Of a stretch of DNA of 64,000 bases, positions 17,167 to 26,655 are shown one piece after another (the first letter of the stretch is position 1; every line of letters starts with the position of its first letter). The translations under genes and the position numbers were made by a program. This DNA comes from Collinsella tanakaei YIT 12063 (GTDB lineage: Bacteria > Actinomycetota > Coriobacteriia > Coriobacteriales > Coriobacteriaceae), in assembly GCF_000225705.1 (NCBI RefSeq), contig NZ_JH126469.1:51385-115384 (forward strand), in the 5' to 3' direction. Under the pieces are notes generated by a model. The model was given only the letters and a program-made list of their open reading frames with translations. It was not told the DNA's origin and did not search any database.

Positions 17167-17934
17167 CTAGCGCCGGGCATTGTCCGCGGACGGAGCGTTC
17201 GGGGGCATGGACGAGTCGCGCTCCTGGTCGGCTCCTTGCGTCGCGAGCGCCTCGACCAGCGCAGTCAGCTCTGCCACGCGCTGTTCAAGCTCCTCGATGC
17301 GGCGTTGGTTGCCCACAATGCCCTCGCGGTTAAGCAGCGACTGCTCCTGCACGGGGTCGGGCATGCTCTCACGATGCTCGCGGCGGTCCATGTTCTCGTT
17401 CAGTACGCGGCAGCCGGCGCGGCGGACCACGCGGCCGGGCACGCCCACCACGGTGGAGTTGCTCGGCACGTCCTTAACCACCACGGAGTTTCCGCCAATT
17501 TTGACGTCGTCGCCAATGCGGATGTTGCCCAGCACCTTGGCGCCGGTGCCCACGGTCACGCGGTCGCCCAGCGTGGGATGGCGCTTTCCGCACTCCTTGC
17601 CGGTGCCGCCCAGGGTGACGCCCTGGTACAGCACGCAGTCGTCGCCCACAATGGTGGTCTCGCCAATCACCACGCCCATGGCATGGTCAATAAACAGGCG
17701 GCGCCCAATCTGAGCCGCGGGATGAATCTCGACGCCGGTCATAAAGCGGGTGAACTGGGACATCACGCGCGCAATGCTGTGCAGGCCGTGGTTCCATAGC
17801 CAATGCTCCGGCGTGTGGGCCCACTTGGCGTGCAGGCCGGGGTAGGACAAAAAGATGACCAGGCCGTTTTGCGCAGCGGGGTCGTGCGTCTGCACGGTGT
17901 TGATGTCTTCGCGTATGGTGGTGATGAAGCTCAT
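17167..17934 (-). CDS. cysE: Serine O-acetyltransferase
   Basis: A 255-residue CysE/EpsC enzyme making O-acetylserine from serine and acetyl-CoA for cysteine synthesis. The N-terminal helical part (IREDINTVQTHDPAAQN) precedes a left-handed beta-helix of hexapeptide repeats (IGRRLFIDHAMGVVIGETTIVG). Catalytic His and Asp lie in FIDHAMG and GGTGKECGKRHP. After the usual end (VVGVPGRVVRR) there is a long extension of about 70 residues with a heptad pattern (RIEELEQRVAELTALVEAL), which may add oligomerisation. ATG 17934 follows GGGAGAG; the frame is open further but without a ribosome site. Confidence 0.93.
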   Translation of the reverse strand: MSFITTIREDINTVQTHDPAAQNGLVIFLSYPGLHAKWAHTPEHWLWNHGLHSIARVMSQFTRFMTGVEIHPAAQIGRRLFIDHAMGVVIGETTIVGDDCVLYQGVTLGGTGKECGKRHPTLGDRVTVGTGAKVLGNIRIGDDVKIGGNSVVVKDVPSNSTVVGVPGRVVRRAGCRVLNENMDRREHRESMPDPVQEQSLLNREGIVGNQRRIEELEQRVAELTALVEALATQGADQERDSSMPPNAPSADNARR

Positions 17935-18314
17935 CCGCTCTCCCGCCGGACAGGTTGCCGCGGCGTGCTGTAGACGTCCGGCGTAATCGGTAATGCTGTC
18001 ATAGTAGCCATCGTCCGCGGTTAAGTCTAGAGAAACGCTAGGGTTTAACGTAGCGCCGCCTAACGCGGGGCGGCCGGGACGCGGGGCGCCCAGGGCACGC
18101 GGGGCACCCCGTAGCGCGGGGTTGCGCCTGGGTCGTGCGAGCGACGCGCAAAGCGGTCCCGGCACGGGCGCAACTGTGAATCTAATTGTTACGCGATGGC
18201 AAATTGCTTTACTTAATAAAAGAAAGCTTTTACGCGCGAGCGGGGTGCGGAGTAGAATCACATCCAGTCAATCAGGGCGAGCGTTTGCCCGCACGCGTCG
18301 ATGGGAGTAATGCC
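17935..18314. other. Divergent cysE/ilvE intergenic region
   Basis: It must hold promoters for both genes. An imperfect dyad lies at 18020-18049 (GTTAAGTCTAG, seven bases, CTAGGGTTTAAC). From about 18060 to 18125 degenerate copies of ACGCGGGGC recur four times with GC-rich spacers. I cannot assign a regulator. Confidence 0.4.
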
Positions 18315-19355
18315 ATGGCAGTTGAGAAAAAGGACCTGGACTGGGGCAGCCTGGACTTTGGCTACCGCAAGACGGACGTTAGCTACGTCTCCAATTGGAA
18401 GGATGGCGCGTGGGACGAGGGCGGCCTTACCGCCGACCACAGCCTCAACCTGTCCGAGTGCGCGGGCATTTTCCATTATTGCCAGGCGTGCTTCGAAGGC
18501 CTCAAGGCCTATACCACCGAAGACGGCAAGATCGTCTGCTTCCGTCCTGACCTCAACGCCCAGCGCATGTACGAGTCCGCCGAGCGCCTGGAGATGCCGC
18601 CCTTCCCGGTCGATCGCTTTGTCGACGCGGTCAAGCAAGTTGTTGCCGCCAACGCCGCATGGGTCCCGCCCTTTGGCTCTGGCGCCACGCTGTATGTGCG
18701 CCCGCTTATGATCGCCACCGGCGACGTCATTGGCGTTGCTCCCGCGGACGAGTATCAGTTCCGCATTCTGGTCACCCCCGTGGGCCCGTACTTCAAGGGC
18801 GGCCTCAAGCCCATCAAACTGCGCATCTCCGAGTACGATCGCGCTGCGCCGCACGGCACCGGCAACATCAAGGCCGGCCTTAACTACGCCATGAGCCTCA
18901 AGCCCACCATGGATGCCCACCGCGCCGGCTTTGCCGAGAACCTCTATCTGGATTCCCAGAGCCGTACCTACGTTGAGGAGACCGGCGGCGCCAACGTGCT
19001 GTTTGTCACCAAGGACGGCACCCTGGTTGTTCCCCAGTCCCACACCGATTCGATCCTGCCCTCCATCACCCGTCGTTCGCTGGTCCAGGTGGCCGAGGAC
19101 CTGGGTATCACCGTTGTCCAGCGTCCGGTCGAGTGGGCAGAGGTCAAGTCCGGCGCCTTTGTAGAGTGCGGCCTGTGCGGTACCGCCGCCGTTATCAGCC
19201 CCGTGGGCGAGATCCACGAGGATGAGACCGTGGTCTCCTTCCCGGCGGGCCATGATGAGATCGGTCCCGTCATGAAGAAGCTCCGCGAGACCCTTACCGG
19301 CATCCAGGACGGCGCCGTTGAGGACAAGCACAACTGGGTCTTCGAGATCTGCTAG
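18315..19355 (+). CDS. ilvE: Branched-chain amino acid aminotransferase
   Basis: A 346-residue class IV PLP aminotransferase that interconverts Leu, Ile and Val with their 2-keto acids. The PLP lysine is in GNIKAGLNYAMSL; YVEETGGANVLFV and FVECGLCGTAAVISPVG are family motifs of the class II BCAT group. ATG 18315 follows GGGAGTAATGCC; an upstream in-frame ATG would put a non-homologous leader on the protein. It is a single-gene unit ending in a terminator and divergent from cysE. Confidence 0.94.
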   Translation: MAVEKKDLDWGSLDFGYRKTDVSYVSNWKDGAWDEGGLTADHSLNLSECAGIFHYCQACFEGLKAYTTEDGKIVCFRPDLNAQRMYESAERLEMPPFPVDRFVDAVKQVVAANAAWVPPFGSGATLYVRPLMIATGDVIGVAPADEYQFRILVTPVGPYFKGGLKPIKLRISEYDRAAPHGTGNIKAGLNYAMSLKPTMDAHRAGFAENLYLDSQSRTYVEETGGANVLFVTKDGTLVVPQSHTDSILPSITRRSLVQVAEDLGITVVQRPVEWAEVKSGAFVECGLCGTAAVISPVGEIHEDETVVSFPAGHDEIGPVMKKLRETLTGIQDGAVEDKHNWVFEIC

Positions 19356-19405
19356 CACCAATGTTGCCGGCATCGTTTTACATCACGCGATAGCTTGCAT
19401 ATACG

Positions 19406-19439
19406 GCACGCATCTCCACGGCGGGGTGCGTGCTTTTTT
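19406..19439 (+). terminator. Rho-independent terminator after ilvE
   Basis: Arms GCACGCA and TGCGTGC, extended by CC/GG pairs, are followed by six T residues. Confidence 0.85.
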
Positions 19440-19576
19440 ATGGACGAGGCGGGTCGGCGTGCCAGCGATGTTGCGCGCCGGCCCGTCCTCGTCCATACTG
19501 GGCAGGTACCTTGCTATATCGCAAACGCACATGTAAACACACCACCCCGTAAGGGGGCGACAACCAAGGAGGACGA

Positions 19577-21115
19577 ATGGCCAAGCCTCGTCACCGCGCC
19601 CTGGCAATAGGGCTTGTTTCCGTGTTGGCTACCGGGTCCGTTTTGGCGCCCGTGTCAGCATCCGCTTCCATCTCTGCATCCGTTGAGGCTTCTGCATCTG
19701 CCGCCAGCGACGTCATCGCGATCGATCGCGGGGCGGATTACCGGGAGCTTTCCGCAGACGAGCTCGCTGCGCTCGCCGCCGCAGCCGACGACACGGCCGA
19801 TGCGGTCTCGCTGCTTTCGACCGCTCGCCTCTCTCCCGTGAAGCTTTCTGATGAGATGCTGTATTTTGCCATCTATGAAAGCGGTCACAACTATGACCAG
19901 GGGCTCTCTTACGGCGACGGCTACAATGCGATGGGTTATTACCAGTTTGACCGCCGCTACGCGCTGGTGCCCTTTATCACTGCGGTCTACAACTACAATC
20001 CCACCAAATACGCCATGTTCAAAGAGGTCATCGCCCAGGGCGACACCATCATCAACGGCGCCCAGGACCCCAGCTATCCGGACGACCCCTCCAAGAAGGT
20101 CAATCCGTTTCGCGATTCCTCGTCCCAAGACGGCTTGAGCGACCTTGGCAGGCTGGTCAACAACGCATGGCACGCCGCGTACAGGGCGGACTCCGCGGAG
20201 TTTTCCGCGCTTCAGGATTCTTATGCGTACGAGAACTACTACAAGCAGGCCGAGCGCATCTTCCGTAACTATTACGGCATCACCATCGACAACCGCGCGG
20301 ACGCCGTGCGCGGTCTGGCGTGGGGCATGTGCAACCTGTTTGGCTCGGGCGGTATGCAGAAGTTCATCAAGGCGGCCAACATCAACAACGCCATGACGGA
20401 CCGCGAGATCGCCACGCGCCTTACCAACGCGATCGTCACCTATTACTCCACCGGCGACGGCAAAGACCACACCTATGCGGCCGGCTACATCAACCGTTAC
20501 CGCAAAGAGCAAAAGGTTGTTTTGGGTTATGTGGCCGAGGACGAGCGCCAGTACCTGAGCTCTCGCTATAGCGATATCGATTACGGCCAGTGGTACGTGG
20601 AGTCGATTGCATGGGTGGCGCAGCGCGGCTTTATGTCCGGCTTGAGCGGCACCACCCAGATGGCTCCGTACGGCACCACGTCGCGCGCCATGGTGGTGAC
20701 CATGCTGTGCCGCGTATCCGGCGGTGCGACCGGCAACGTGGGCTCGCTCGCTTTCCCGGATGTATCCCGTAACGAGTGGTATTCCGGCACAATCGCCTGG
20801 GGCGTGCAGAACGGTCTTGTCTCCGGCTACGGCGACGGCACGTTCCGCCCCGATCAGGACGTGACGCGCGAGGAGGCGGCGATCTTCTTGATGCGCTACG
20901 CCCAGATGCGCGGTCTTGACACTTCTGCCCGCGCTAACCTTTCCGCGTATCCCGACGACGATGAAGTGAGCCCGTGGGGCGCCCAGGCCGTGTCTTGGGC
21001 CGTGGCGACCGGCATCATCAACGGCGAGAACGGTCGGCTGAACCCCCAGGGCACGGCATATCGCTGCGAATTCGCCGCCATGCTGCGAAGCCTCTGTAAC
21101 ATCGCGAATATCTAA
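19577..21115 (+). CDS. Exported protein with lysozyme-like region and three SLH-type repeats
   Basis: A 512-residue secreted protein. It has a signal peptide (KPRHR, then a hydrophobic run, likely cleavage in the Ala/Ser-rich region near residue 30). Residues about 90-300 contain FAIYESGHNYDQGLSYGDG and NAMGYYQFDRRY, which look like the Glu-centred active-site region of lysozyme/transglycosylase-like folds. The C-terminus carries three S-layer homology-like repeats (YGQWYVESIAWVAQRGFMSG; NEWYSGTIAWGVQNGLVSGY; SPWGAQAVSWAVATGIINGE), suggesting attachment to secondary wall polymers. CAAGGAGGACG precedes the ATG. Enzymatic activity is inference. Confidence 0.78.
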   Translation: MAKPRHRALAIGLVSVLATGSVLAPVSASASISASVEASASAASDVIAIDRGADYRELSADELAALAAAADDTADAVSLLSTARLSPVKLSDEMLYFAIYESGHNYDQGLSYGDGYNAMGYYQFDRRYALVPFITAVYNYNPTKYAMFKEVIAQGDTIINGAQDPSYPDDPSKKVNPFRDSSSQDGLSDLGRLVNNAWHAAYRADSAEFSALQDSYAYENYYKQAERIFRNYYGITIDNRADAVRGLAWGMCNLFGSGGMQKFIKAANINNAMTDREIATRLTNAIVTYYSTGDGKDHTYAAGYINRYRKEQKVVLGYVAEDERQYLSSRYSDIDYGQWYVESIAWVAQRGFMSGLSGTTQMAPYGTTSRAMVVTMLCRVSGGATGNVGSLAFPDVSRNEWYSGTIAWGVQNGLVSGYGDGTFRPDQDVTREEAAIFLMRYAQMRGLDTSARANLSAYPDDDEVSPWGAQAVSWAVATGIINGENGRLNPQGTAYRCEFAAMLRSLCNIANI

Positions 21116-21190
21116 CGGCGACCGAGTCTCCGTTACCTTTGGCGCGGGGCGGCATTCGACCCCAGGCCAATTCAAGACAGCTTGCTTTTA

Positions 21191-21220
21191 GGGCTCCGCG
21201 TTTTGGCGCGGGGCCTTTTT
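21191..21220 (+). terminator. Rho-independent terminator after the SLH protein gene
   Basis: Arms GGCTCCGCG and CGCGGGGCC pair with one wobble, followed by five T residues. Confidence 0.82.
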
Positions 21221-21457
21221 GGTGCCAGGGTGCACGGGCGGTCCGCTGCGTCAGGACGGCAGGGGGTTTGTTGCGCGGGCATTACGGAGGGCTTGTCCAA
21301 ATGAATAAAGGTTGCCCCTGACACTGCATCATAGTAAAGTACTAGCTCGTTGTAAGGCGATTATGCAAGCTCGGATCTCTTGCCATGGCGCGCGCGACGC
21401 ATGGGTGCATGGCGACGCGGGTGGACGAGGATTTGTGACATGGGGAAGGAAACTGAT
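21221..21457. other. Intergenic region upstream of the amino-acid ABC operon
   Basis: No gene is visible. The stretch around 21310-21350 is AT-richer and probably holds the operon promoter (TTGCCC at 21313 is a possible -35), but I see no convincing -10, riboswitch or operator. Confidence 0.35.
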
Positions 21458-22300
21458 ATGAAGAAGCGCATCTTTGCTCCCGTTGCCGCGGCGGTGGCGC
21501 TGGTCGCCGCGCTGGTCCTGTCCGCGTGCGGCGCCTCGCCCGCTGCCAGCGACCAGGGCTCTGCCGGATCCTCGTCCGCTGATGCCGGCGGTGAGATCGC
21601 CACGCTCACGGTTGGTTTTGACCAGGCCTACCCGCCGTATGGCTACGTGGGCGATGACGGCGAGTTCACCGGTCTTGACCTGGAGCTTGCGGCCGAGGTC
21701 GCCAAGCGCAATGACTGGGAGCTCAAGCTTGAGCCCATCGACTGGGACGCCAAGGACACGCTGCTTAACTCTGGCGCCATCACCTGCATTTGGAACGGCT
21801 TCACCATGGAGGGCCGCGAGGACGATTACACGTTCTCCGACCCCTACATGCTGAACGCCCAGGTTGTGGTGGTCCGCGCCGATAGCGGCATCGAGAGCTT
21901 TGAGGACCTGGCGGGCAAGACCGTGATCACCCAGGTCGACTCCGCCGCGGAGGAAGTGTTGAACGGTGACATGGCCGACCTTACCACCACGTTTGCCTCG
22001 CTGGAGACCATTGGCGACTACAACACCGCGTTTATGCAGCTTGAAAGCGGCGCCGTCGATGCGGTCGCCTGCGACCTCTCCATCGCCCAGTACCAGATGG
22101 CCGGCAAGGATACCTATAAGCAGTTGGACGAGCAGCTCTCTACCGAGCACTACGCCGTCGGCTTTAAGAAGGGCGATACCGCGCTTGCCGAGAAGGTGAC
22201 CGAGACCTTGAAAGAGATGGACGAGGACGGCTTTGTTAAAGAGCTGTGCGACAAGTACGCGGACGACGGCGTGAGCTACGACAACTGGCTGATCAAGTAA
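21458..22300 (+). CDS. Polar amino-acid ABC transporter, substrate-binding lipoprotein
   Basis: A 280-residue periplasmic-binding-type lipoprotein. The signal peptide MKKRIFAPVAAAVALV ends in the lipobox LSAC. The SBP_bac_3 domain starts with LTVGFDQAYPPYGYVGDDGEF and contains GLDLELAAEVAKR and WNGFTMEGRE, typical of glutamine/cystine/arginine-type binding proteins. ATG 21458 follows GGAAGGAAA. With the permease and ATPase genes after it this makes a complete importer. The exact amino acid is not readable. Confidence 0.9.
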   Translation: MKKRIFAPVAAAVALVAALVLSACGASPAASDQGSAGSSSADAGGEIATLTVGFDQAYPPYGYVGDDGEFTGLDLELAAEVAKRNDWELKLEPIDWDAKDTLLNSGAITCIWNGFTMEGREDDYTFSDPYMLNAQVVVVRADSGIESFEDLAGKTVITQVDSAAEEVLNGDMADLTTTFASLETIGDYNTAFMQLESGAVDAVACDLSIAQYQMAGKDTYKQLDEQLSTEHYAVGFKKGDTALAEKVTETLKEMDEDGFVKELCDKYADDGVSYDNWLIK

Positions 22301-22460
22301 GACGCCGAACAGGATAGATGAGGTGCCCTCGGTTCGTGTTTGCGGGCCGGGGGCTTTACGCTCTTGCTCGCGGCGCCATATGGCTGCGGGCGCGTCGGTG
22401 GAATGCAGGCGGCGTGTCCGCGCGGGCGCGAGCGCAAGGTGGTTGGAAAGGAGGCGCGGC

Positions 22461-23114
22461 ATGGATATCTCGACCATGGCGGGCATGCTGTTGGAGGGGT
22501 TTGGCGTAAGCGCCCAGGTGTTCGCGCTCACCCTGCTAGGGTCGATTCCGTTGGGAATTCCCGTGGCGCTGGCGCGTTTGTCGCGCTTCAAGCCGTTGCA
22601 GTTGCTGGCCCGCGCGTTTATCTCCGTTATGCGCGGCACGCCGTTGATGCTGCAGATGTTCGCCGTGTACTTTGCGCCCTACTACGTGTTTGGCATCCAG
22701 CTCACCACGCAGTCCAAGTGGCAGGCGTGCATCATCGCGTTCATCATCAACTACGCGGCGTACTTTGCAGAGATCTACCGCTCTGGTATTCAGTCGATAC
22801 CGCGCGGCCAGTACGAGGCGGCAGAGGTGCTGGGCTACTCGCGCGTGCAGACGTTTGCGCGCATCGTGATGCCCCAGGTGGCCAAACGCATTTTGCCCGC
22901 TATGGGCAACGAGATCATCACCCTGGTCAAGGACACCTCGCTTGCCTTTGCCATCGGCGTGGCCGAGATGTTCTCTACCGCCAAGGCGTTGGTGGCCTCG
23001 CAGCGCAGCATGATGCCCTTCGCCATCTCCGCGCTGTTCTACTGGGGTTTCAATTTCTTGGTCGAGATCATCCTTGGCCGCATTGAGAAGAAGATGGACT
23101 ACTACCACGATTAG
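22461..23114 (+). CDS. Polar amino-acid ABC transporter permease
   Basis: A 217-residue membrane permease of the HisM/GlnP type with five helices. The coupling motif QYEAAEVLGYSRVQTFARIVMPQV (about residues 115-138) contains the EAA loop that docks on the ATPase. AAAGGAGG fixes the ATG at 22461. It lies 160 bases after the binding-protein gene and 9 bases before the ATPase gene. Confidence 0.92.
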   Translation: MDISTMAGMLLEGFGVSAQVFALTLLGSIPLGIPVALARLSRFKPLQLLARAFISVMRGTPLMLQMFAVYFAPYYVFGIQLTTQSKWQACIIAFIINYAAYFAEIYRSGIQSIPRGQYEAAEVLGYSRVQTFARIVMPQVAKRILPAMGNEIITLVKDTSLAFAIGVAEMFSTAKALVASQRSMMPFAISALFYWGFNFLVEIILGRIEKKMDYYHD

Positions 23115-23123
23115 GAGGCGAAC

Positions 23124-24005
23124 ATGGAGCGTATGAATACAGGGGTTCAGCCCGCGGCCAAGGTGGCGTCGCAGCCTGCGGGCGCGGCAGCACCGCAGTC
23201 CGCGTCGCAGCGCCCGGTGGTGCGCCTGGAGCACGCGCGCAAGGCGTTTGGCGGCAACCAGGTGTTGAATGACATCTCGCTTTCCGTTTCCCCGGGCGAG
23301 GTCGTGGCGATCATTGGGCCCTCGGGTGGGGGCAAGTCCACGCTGCTGCGCTGCATGACGCTGCTGGAGCGCCTGGACGGCGGCGGCCTGTGGTACGGCG
23401 GCTTTTCTGCGGGCGAGGACGGCGAGCTCGCGGTGGCGCGCCCTGCCAGCGGCGATCCACGGGGCCGCGCGGTGTACGGCGACAAGGGCGCGCTTGCCCA
23501 GGCGCGCCAGCGCTTTGGCCTGGTGTTTCAGAGTTTCAACCTGTTTCCCCATATGAGCGTGATGCGCAATATCATGGACGCTCCGCTGGTGGTGCAAAAG
23601 CGCGAGCGTGCGGAGGTTGAGCGGCAGGCGCGGGGCCTCGTCCAAAAAATGGGTCTGGCGGGCTGCGAGGACAAGGTGCCCTGTCAGCTTTCCGGCGGCC
23701 AGCAGCAGCGTGCGAGCATTGCCCGTGCGCTTGCCATGAACCCGCAGGTGCTGTATTTTGACGAGCCCACCTCTGCGCTGGACCCCGAGCTCACCGGCGA
23801 GGTCTTGAAGGTGTTAAAGCAGCTGGCGGCCGAGGACACCACCATGATCGTGGTGACGCATGAGATGGCGTTTGCCCGCGACGTCGCCGACCGCGTGGTC
23901 TTTATGGACGGCGGCGTTATTGTGGAAGAGGGCCCCGCCGAGCAGGTGATGGACGCTCCGGCGCACGAGCGCACGCGAGAGTTCCTGTCGCGCTTTAGCG
24001 GCTAG
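23124..24005 (+). CDS. Polar amino-acid ABC transporter ATPase
   Basis: A 293-residue GlnQ-type ATPase. Walker A is GPSGGGKST, the signature [15 protein letters not shown], Walker [13 protein letters not shown], switch His in VVTHEMAF. Two oddities: a non-homologous N-terminal extension of about 33 residues, and an insertion of about 45 residues ([18 protein letters not shown] onward) between Walker A and the Q-loop FQSFNLFPH, making it longer than the usual 240-250. TTAGGAGG precedes the ATG. Confidence 0.92.
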   Translation: MERMNTGVQPAAKVASQPAGAAAPQSASQRPVVRLEHARKAFGGNQVLNDISLSVSPGEVVAIIGPSGGGKSTLLRCMTLLERLDGGGLWYGGFSAGEDGELAVARPASGDPRGRAVYGDKGALAQARQRFGLVFQSFNLFPHMSVMRNIMDAPLVVQKRERAEVERQARGLVQKMGLAGCEDKVPCQLSGGQQQRASIARALAMNPQVLYFDEPTSALDPELTGEVLKVLKQLAAEDTTMIVVTHEMAFARDVADRVVFMDGGVIVEEGPAEQVMDAPAHERTREFLSRFSG

Positions 24006-24113
24006 GCGGTCGACGATTGCATTACACTAAAAGCGATCTGTGTCGAGGCGGCGCGCGGCCCTGTCCGCACCGCGACCGCGCGCGTCTGCGCGCCCCCAGC
24101 GAAAGGAATGCAC

Positions 24114-24797
24114 ATGGAGGCTTACAAGTCCGAGTTCATCGAGTTCATGGTCGAGTCCGACGTGTTGAAGTTTGGCGACTTCACCTTGAAGAGCGGGCGC
24201 AAGTCCCCCTTCTTCATGAATGCGGGCGCGTACGTGACGGGCGAGCAGCTCAAGCGCCTGGGCGAGTACTACGCCCGCGCCATCCATGATAACTTTGGCC
24301 TGGATTTCGACGTTGTCTTTGGTCCCGCGTACAAGGGCATCCCGCTGTCCGTGGTGACCGCTATCGCCCTGTCCGAGCTGTACGGCAAGGAGGTTCGCTA
24401 CTGCTCCGATCGCAAGGAGGTCAAGGACCACGGCGCCGACAAGGGCGGCATGCTGGGCTACGAGCTCAAGGATGGCGACCGCGTGATCATGGTGGAGGAC
24501 GTCACCACCTCTGGCAAGTCGATCGATGAGACCTATCCCAAGCTCAAGGCAGCGGCGGACGTCGAGGTCAAGGGCCTTATCGTCTCGCTCAACCGCATGG
24601 AGGTTGGCAAGGGCGGCGTGACCACCGCCCAGAAGGAAGTCGAGGCCAAATACGGCTTCCCCGTTGCCTCCATCGTGAGCATGGCCGAGGTCACCGAGTA
24701 CCTCTACAACCGCGAGGTTCAGGGTCGCGTGGTGATCGATGATCAGATCAAGGCGGCTATTGACGCGTACTACGAGCAGTACGGCGCGCGCGAGTAG
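24114..24797 (+). CDS. pyrE: Orotate phosphoribosyltransferase
   Basis: A 227-residue enzyme converting orotate and PRPP to OMP in pyrimidine synthesis. The PRPP-binding motif is VIMVEDVTTSGKSIDET (about residues 125-141), with the catalytic lysine region FGPAYKGIPL and the flexible loop YCSDRKEVKDHG. ATG 24114 is preferred to 24108 because the AAAGG is seven bases away. The gene stands alone behind the ABC importer and may be read from its promoter. Confidence 0.95.
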   Translation: MEAYKSEFIEFMVESDVLKFGDFTLKSGRKSPFFMNAGAYVTGEQLKRLGEYYARAIHDNFGLDFDVVFGPAYKGIPLSVVTAIALSELYGKEVRYCSDRKEVKDHGADKGGMLGYELKDGDRVIMVEDVTTSGKSIDETYPKLKAAADVEVKGLIVSLNRMEVGKGGVTTAQKEVEAKYGFPVASIVSMAEVTEYLYNREVQGRVVIDDQIKAAIDAYYEQYGARE

Positions 24798-25014
24798 GCG
24801 GGGCGCTTGCGGGGACGGGCGTTTGCATCGTCCAAAAAAAGCAAGCGAATTGCCGCTCGCTTGAGCCATTGGTTGAATAAAGGGTGCCGCTTGGCGATGG
24901 GCCGGGCGGCATCTTTTTGTCTCGCGTACACTGTGCGGGAAGGCGCGCCCGCGGGCGTATCTCAAGCGCGCGACGGCGCGTGGCGCTGGACCCATGAGCC
25001 CCTTGGAGGTTGTT

Positions 25015-25578
25015 ATGAAGAAGAGGCTCCCCCTGCTTGCTCTGATGGCCGTTATGGCCGCCTCGCTGTTTGGCCTGTACGGCTGCGGCGGCGGTCCGTC
25101 CGTTGAAGAGCAGATCAAAACGGATTTGACCTCTCAGTTTGACCGCGTGAATGCGGACGATAGCGAATTGATGGACAGCCTGGACGAAGTTGCTGGCGAG
25201 GAGATCGAGCAGCTGGGAATATCGTCCAAAGATTTTATGGCGTCGTACCTGGACGGTTTTGCCTATGAGGTGGGCGAGATCACGGTGGACGAGGAGGCCG
25301 GCACGGCCGTGGCGAAAGTGTCCATCACCATCAAATCGATGGCCGATATCATGACCAACTTCCAGACGGCCTTTACGGAGCGCCTGGGATCCATGGATCT
25401 TGCGTCGATGACCGAGGCCGAGCTCTACGAGGAGGGCGGCAAGATCCTGCTTGAGGTAACGGATGCCGCCGAGCCCAAGGGCTCTGAGATCGAGATGGGC
25501 TACACCAAGAACGAGGACGGCGAGTGGGAGGTCGATGACTCCGCCGAGGCGGCGCTGATGGGCGCGATGATGGCGTAG
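25015..25578 (+). CDS. Putative lipoprotein (DUF5105-like)
   Basis: A 187-residue lipoprotein. The signal peptide MKKRLPLLALMAVMAASLFG ends in the lipobox GLYGC, followed by a Gly-rich linker. The mature part is acidic and mainly helical (SVEEQIKTDLTSQFDRVNAD) with a C-terminal DGEWEVDDSAEAAL stretch, reminiscent of DUF5105-type cell-surface lipoproteins. TTGGAGG precedes the ATG at 25015. No function can be assigned. Confidence 0.75.
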   Translation: MKKRLPLLALMAVMAASLFGLYGCGGGPSVEEQIKTDLTSQFDRVNADDSELMDSLDEVAGEEIEQLGISSKDFMASYLDGFAYEVGEITVDEEAGTAVAKVSITIKSMADIMTNFQTAFTERLGSMDLASMTEAELYEEGGKILLEVTDAAEPKGSEIEMGYTKNEDGEWEVDDSAEAALMGAMMA

Positions 25579-25603
25579 GCCGCTTTGCCGAAGATGATTT
25601 TGA

Positions 25604-25640
25604 AAGGGCGTCTCGCATGTGCGGGGCGCCCTTCATTTTG
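25604..25640. terminator. Hairpin between convergent lipoprotein and HAD genes
   Basis: Arms AAGGGCG and CGCCCTT, with further GCG/CGC pairing inside, are followed by CATTTTG on the plus strand. It can serve both converging genes. Confidence 0.65.
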
Positions 25641-25643
25641 CAT

Positions 25644-26303
25644 CTAGCCTTGGACGATGCGCAGCAGGTCGTCTGGCGTGTGGGCGATAAAGTCCGCGCC
25701 CTCGCGCTCAAGCTCCTCCGTTCCGCGGAAGCCCCATGCCACGCCGGCGGCGCGCATGCCGGCATTGTGCCCGCACTGGATGTCGACGTTGGAATCGCCC
25801 ACGTAGAGCGTGGACGAGGGGTCGGCCCCAAGCTGCTCCAGAACATGGAGGGTGACGGGCGCCGCAGGCTTGGGCGGATAGGCGTCTATGCGCCCCTGGA
25901 CCACGGCGAAGCGGTTCGGTCCAAAATAGCGCTCGATCAGCGGGACGGCGGCGGCGTGGTCCTTGTTGGTGAGGACGGCGAGCGTGACGCCCGTCTTGCG
26001 CATGGCGTCGAGCATGTCGATGATGCCGGGGTAGGGTGCGGTGTGGTCCTCTTTGTGCTCGCCGTAGTAGGAGCGAAACTCTGCCAGGGCGGTTTGGAAC
26101 ATCATTCCGTCGCCGGCGTACTCCGCGGGCATGAAGCGCTCGACCAGCTTGAGCATACCGTTGCCGACCTTGTAGCGGTATTGGTCGACGGCGAAGGTGG
26201 GCCATCCATGCAGCTCGCAGGTATGGTTGCCGGCAAGGGCGAGGTCCTCCAGCGTGTCGAGGATGGTGCCGTCCAGGTCAAAGATTACATGTTTGAATTC
26301 CAT
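25644..26303 (-). CDS. HAD-family phosphatase (phosphoglycolate phosphatase-like)
   Basis: A 219-residue HAD phosphatase with the Gph/PGMB cap type. Nucleophile motif HVIFDLDGTILDTL (Asp9, Asp11), motif II LAVLTNKDH, motif III lysine in YPPKPAAP, and motif IV LYVGDSNVDI. ATG 26303 follows GGGGG; the longer upstream frame lacks homology. Enzymes of this group remove phosphate from phosphoglycolate or small sugar phosphates; the substrate is not certain. Confidence 0.88.
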   Translation of the reverse strand: MEFKHVIFDLDGTILDTLEDLALAGNHTCELHGWPTFAVDQYRYKVGNGMLKLVERFMPAEYAGDGMMFQTALAEFRSYYGEHKEDHTAPYPGIIDMLDAMRKTGVTLAVLTNKDHAAAVPLIERYFGPNRFAVVQGRIDAYPPKPAAPVTLHVLEQLGADPSSTLYVGDSNVDIQCGHNAGMRAAGVAWGFRGTEELEREGADFIAHTPDDLLRIVQG

Positions 26304-26655
26304 AGTACCCCCGTGGGTTATTTGAGACGCATCGCGCGGGGCGGTGCGGGGGACAGCGGGCCGGCGCCGTTTGCCGGGTCCGCCGCGGCATGATGGATAC
26401 TGCTTTGGCAACCATACCATAGGGCGGGTGGGTATATTTGCGCTTCTCGTGCGTTTGCGGTCGCGGGGGTGGGCAGCGAGGCGAGTTTTCGCGATACTGT
26501 GTCACCCAAATTTGAACGGCCGCCTGTGCACCGCGCCCGGCCGCGTCGTCCCGACGGCCCTGCGACCCGACCGTCCGATGACCTGGCGGCAGGGCGGGCC
26601 TGTCATGACGGCGTGGGGGAACCAGTACATCGGAGCAGATGAGAAGGAGTCCGGC
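26304..26655. other. Divergent intergenic region (352 bases)
   Basis: It lies between the starts of the HAD gene and the FUSC-like gene and must contain both promoters. No dyad, terminator or convincing small gene was seen. Confidence 0.4.

Noticed and set aside
19655..21175. 506-codon open frame antisense to the SLH protein gene
   Set aside because: The plus-strand product has signal peptide and SLH repeats; the antisense product has no features and lies across its terminator region.
24830..24870. Terminator after pyrE
   Set aside because: CAAGCGA/TCGCTTG can pair, but the A run precedes the stem, which would fit the minus strand where no gene ends.
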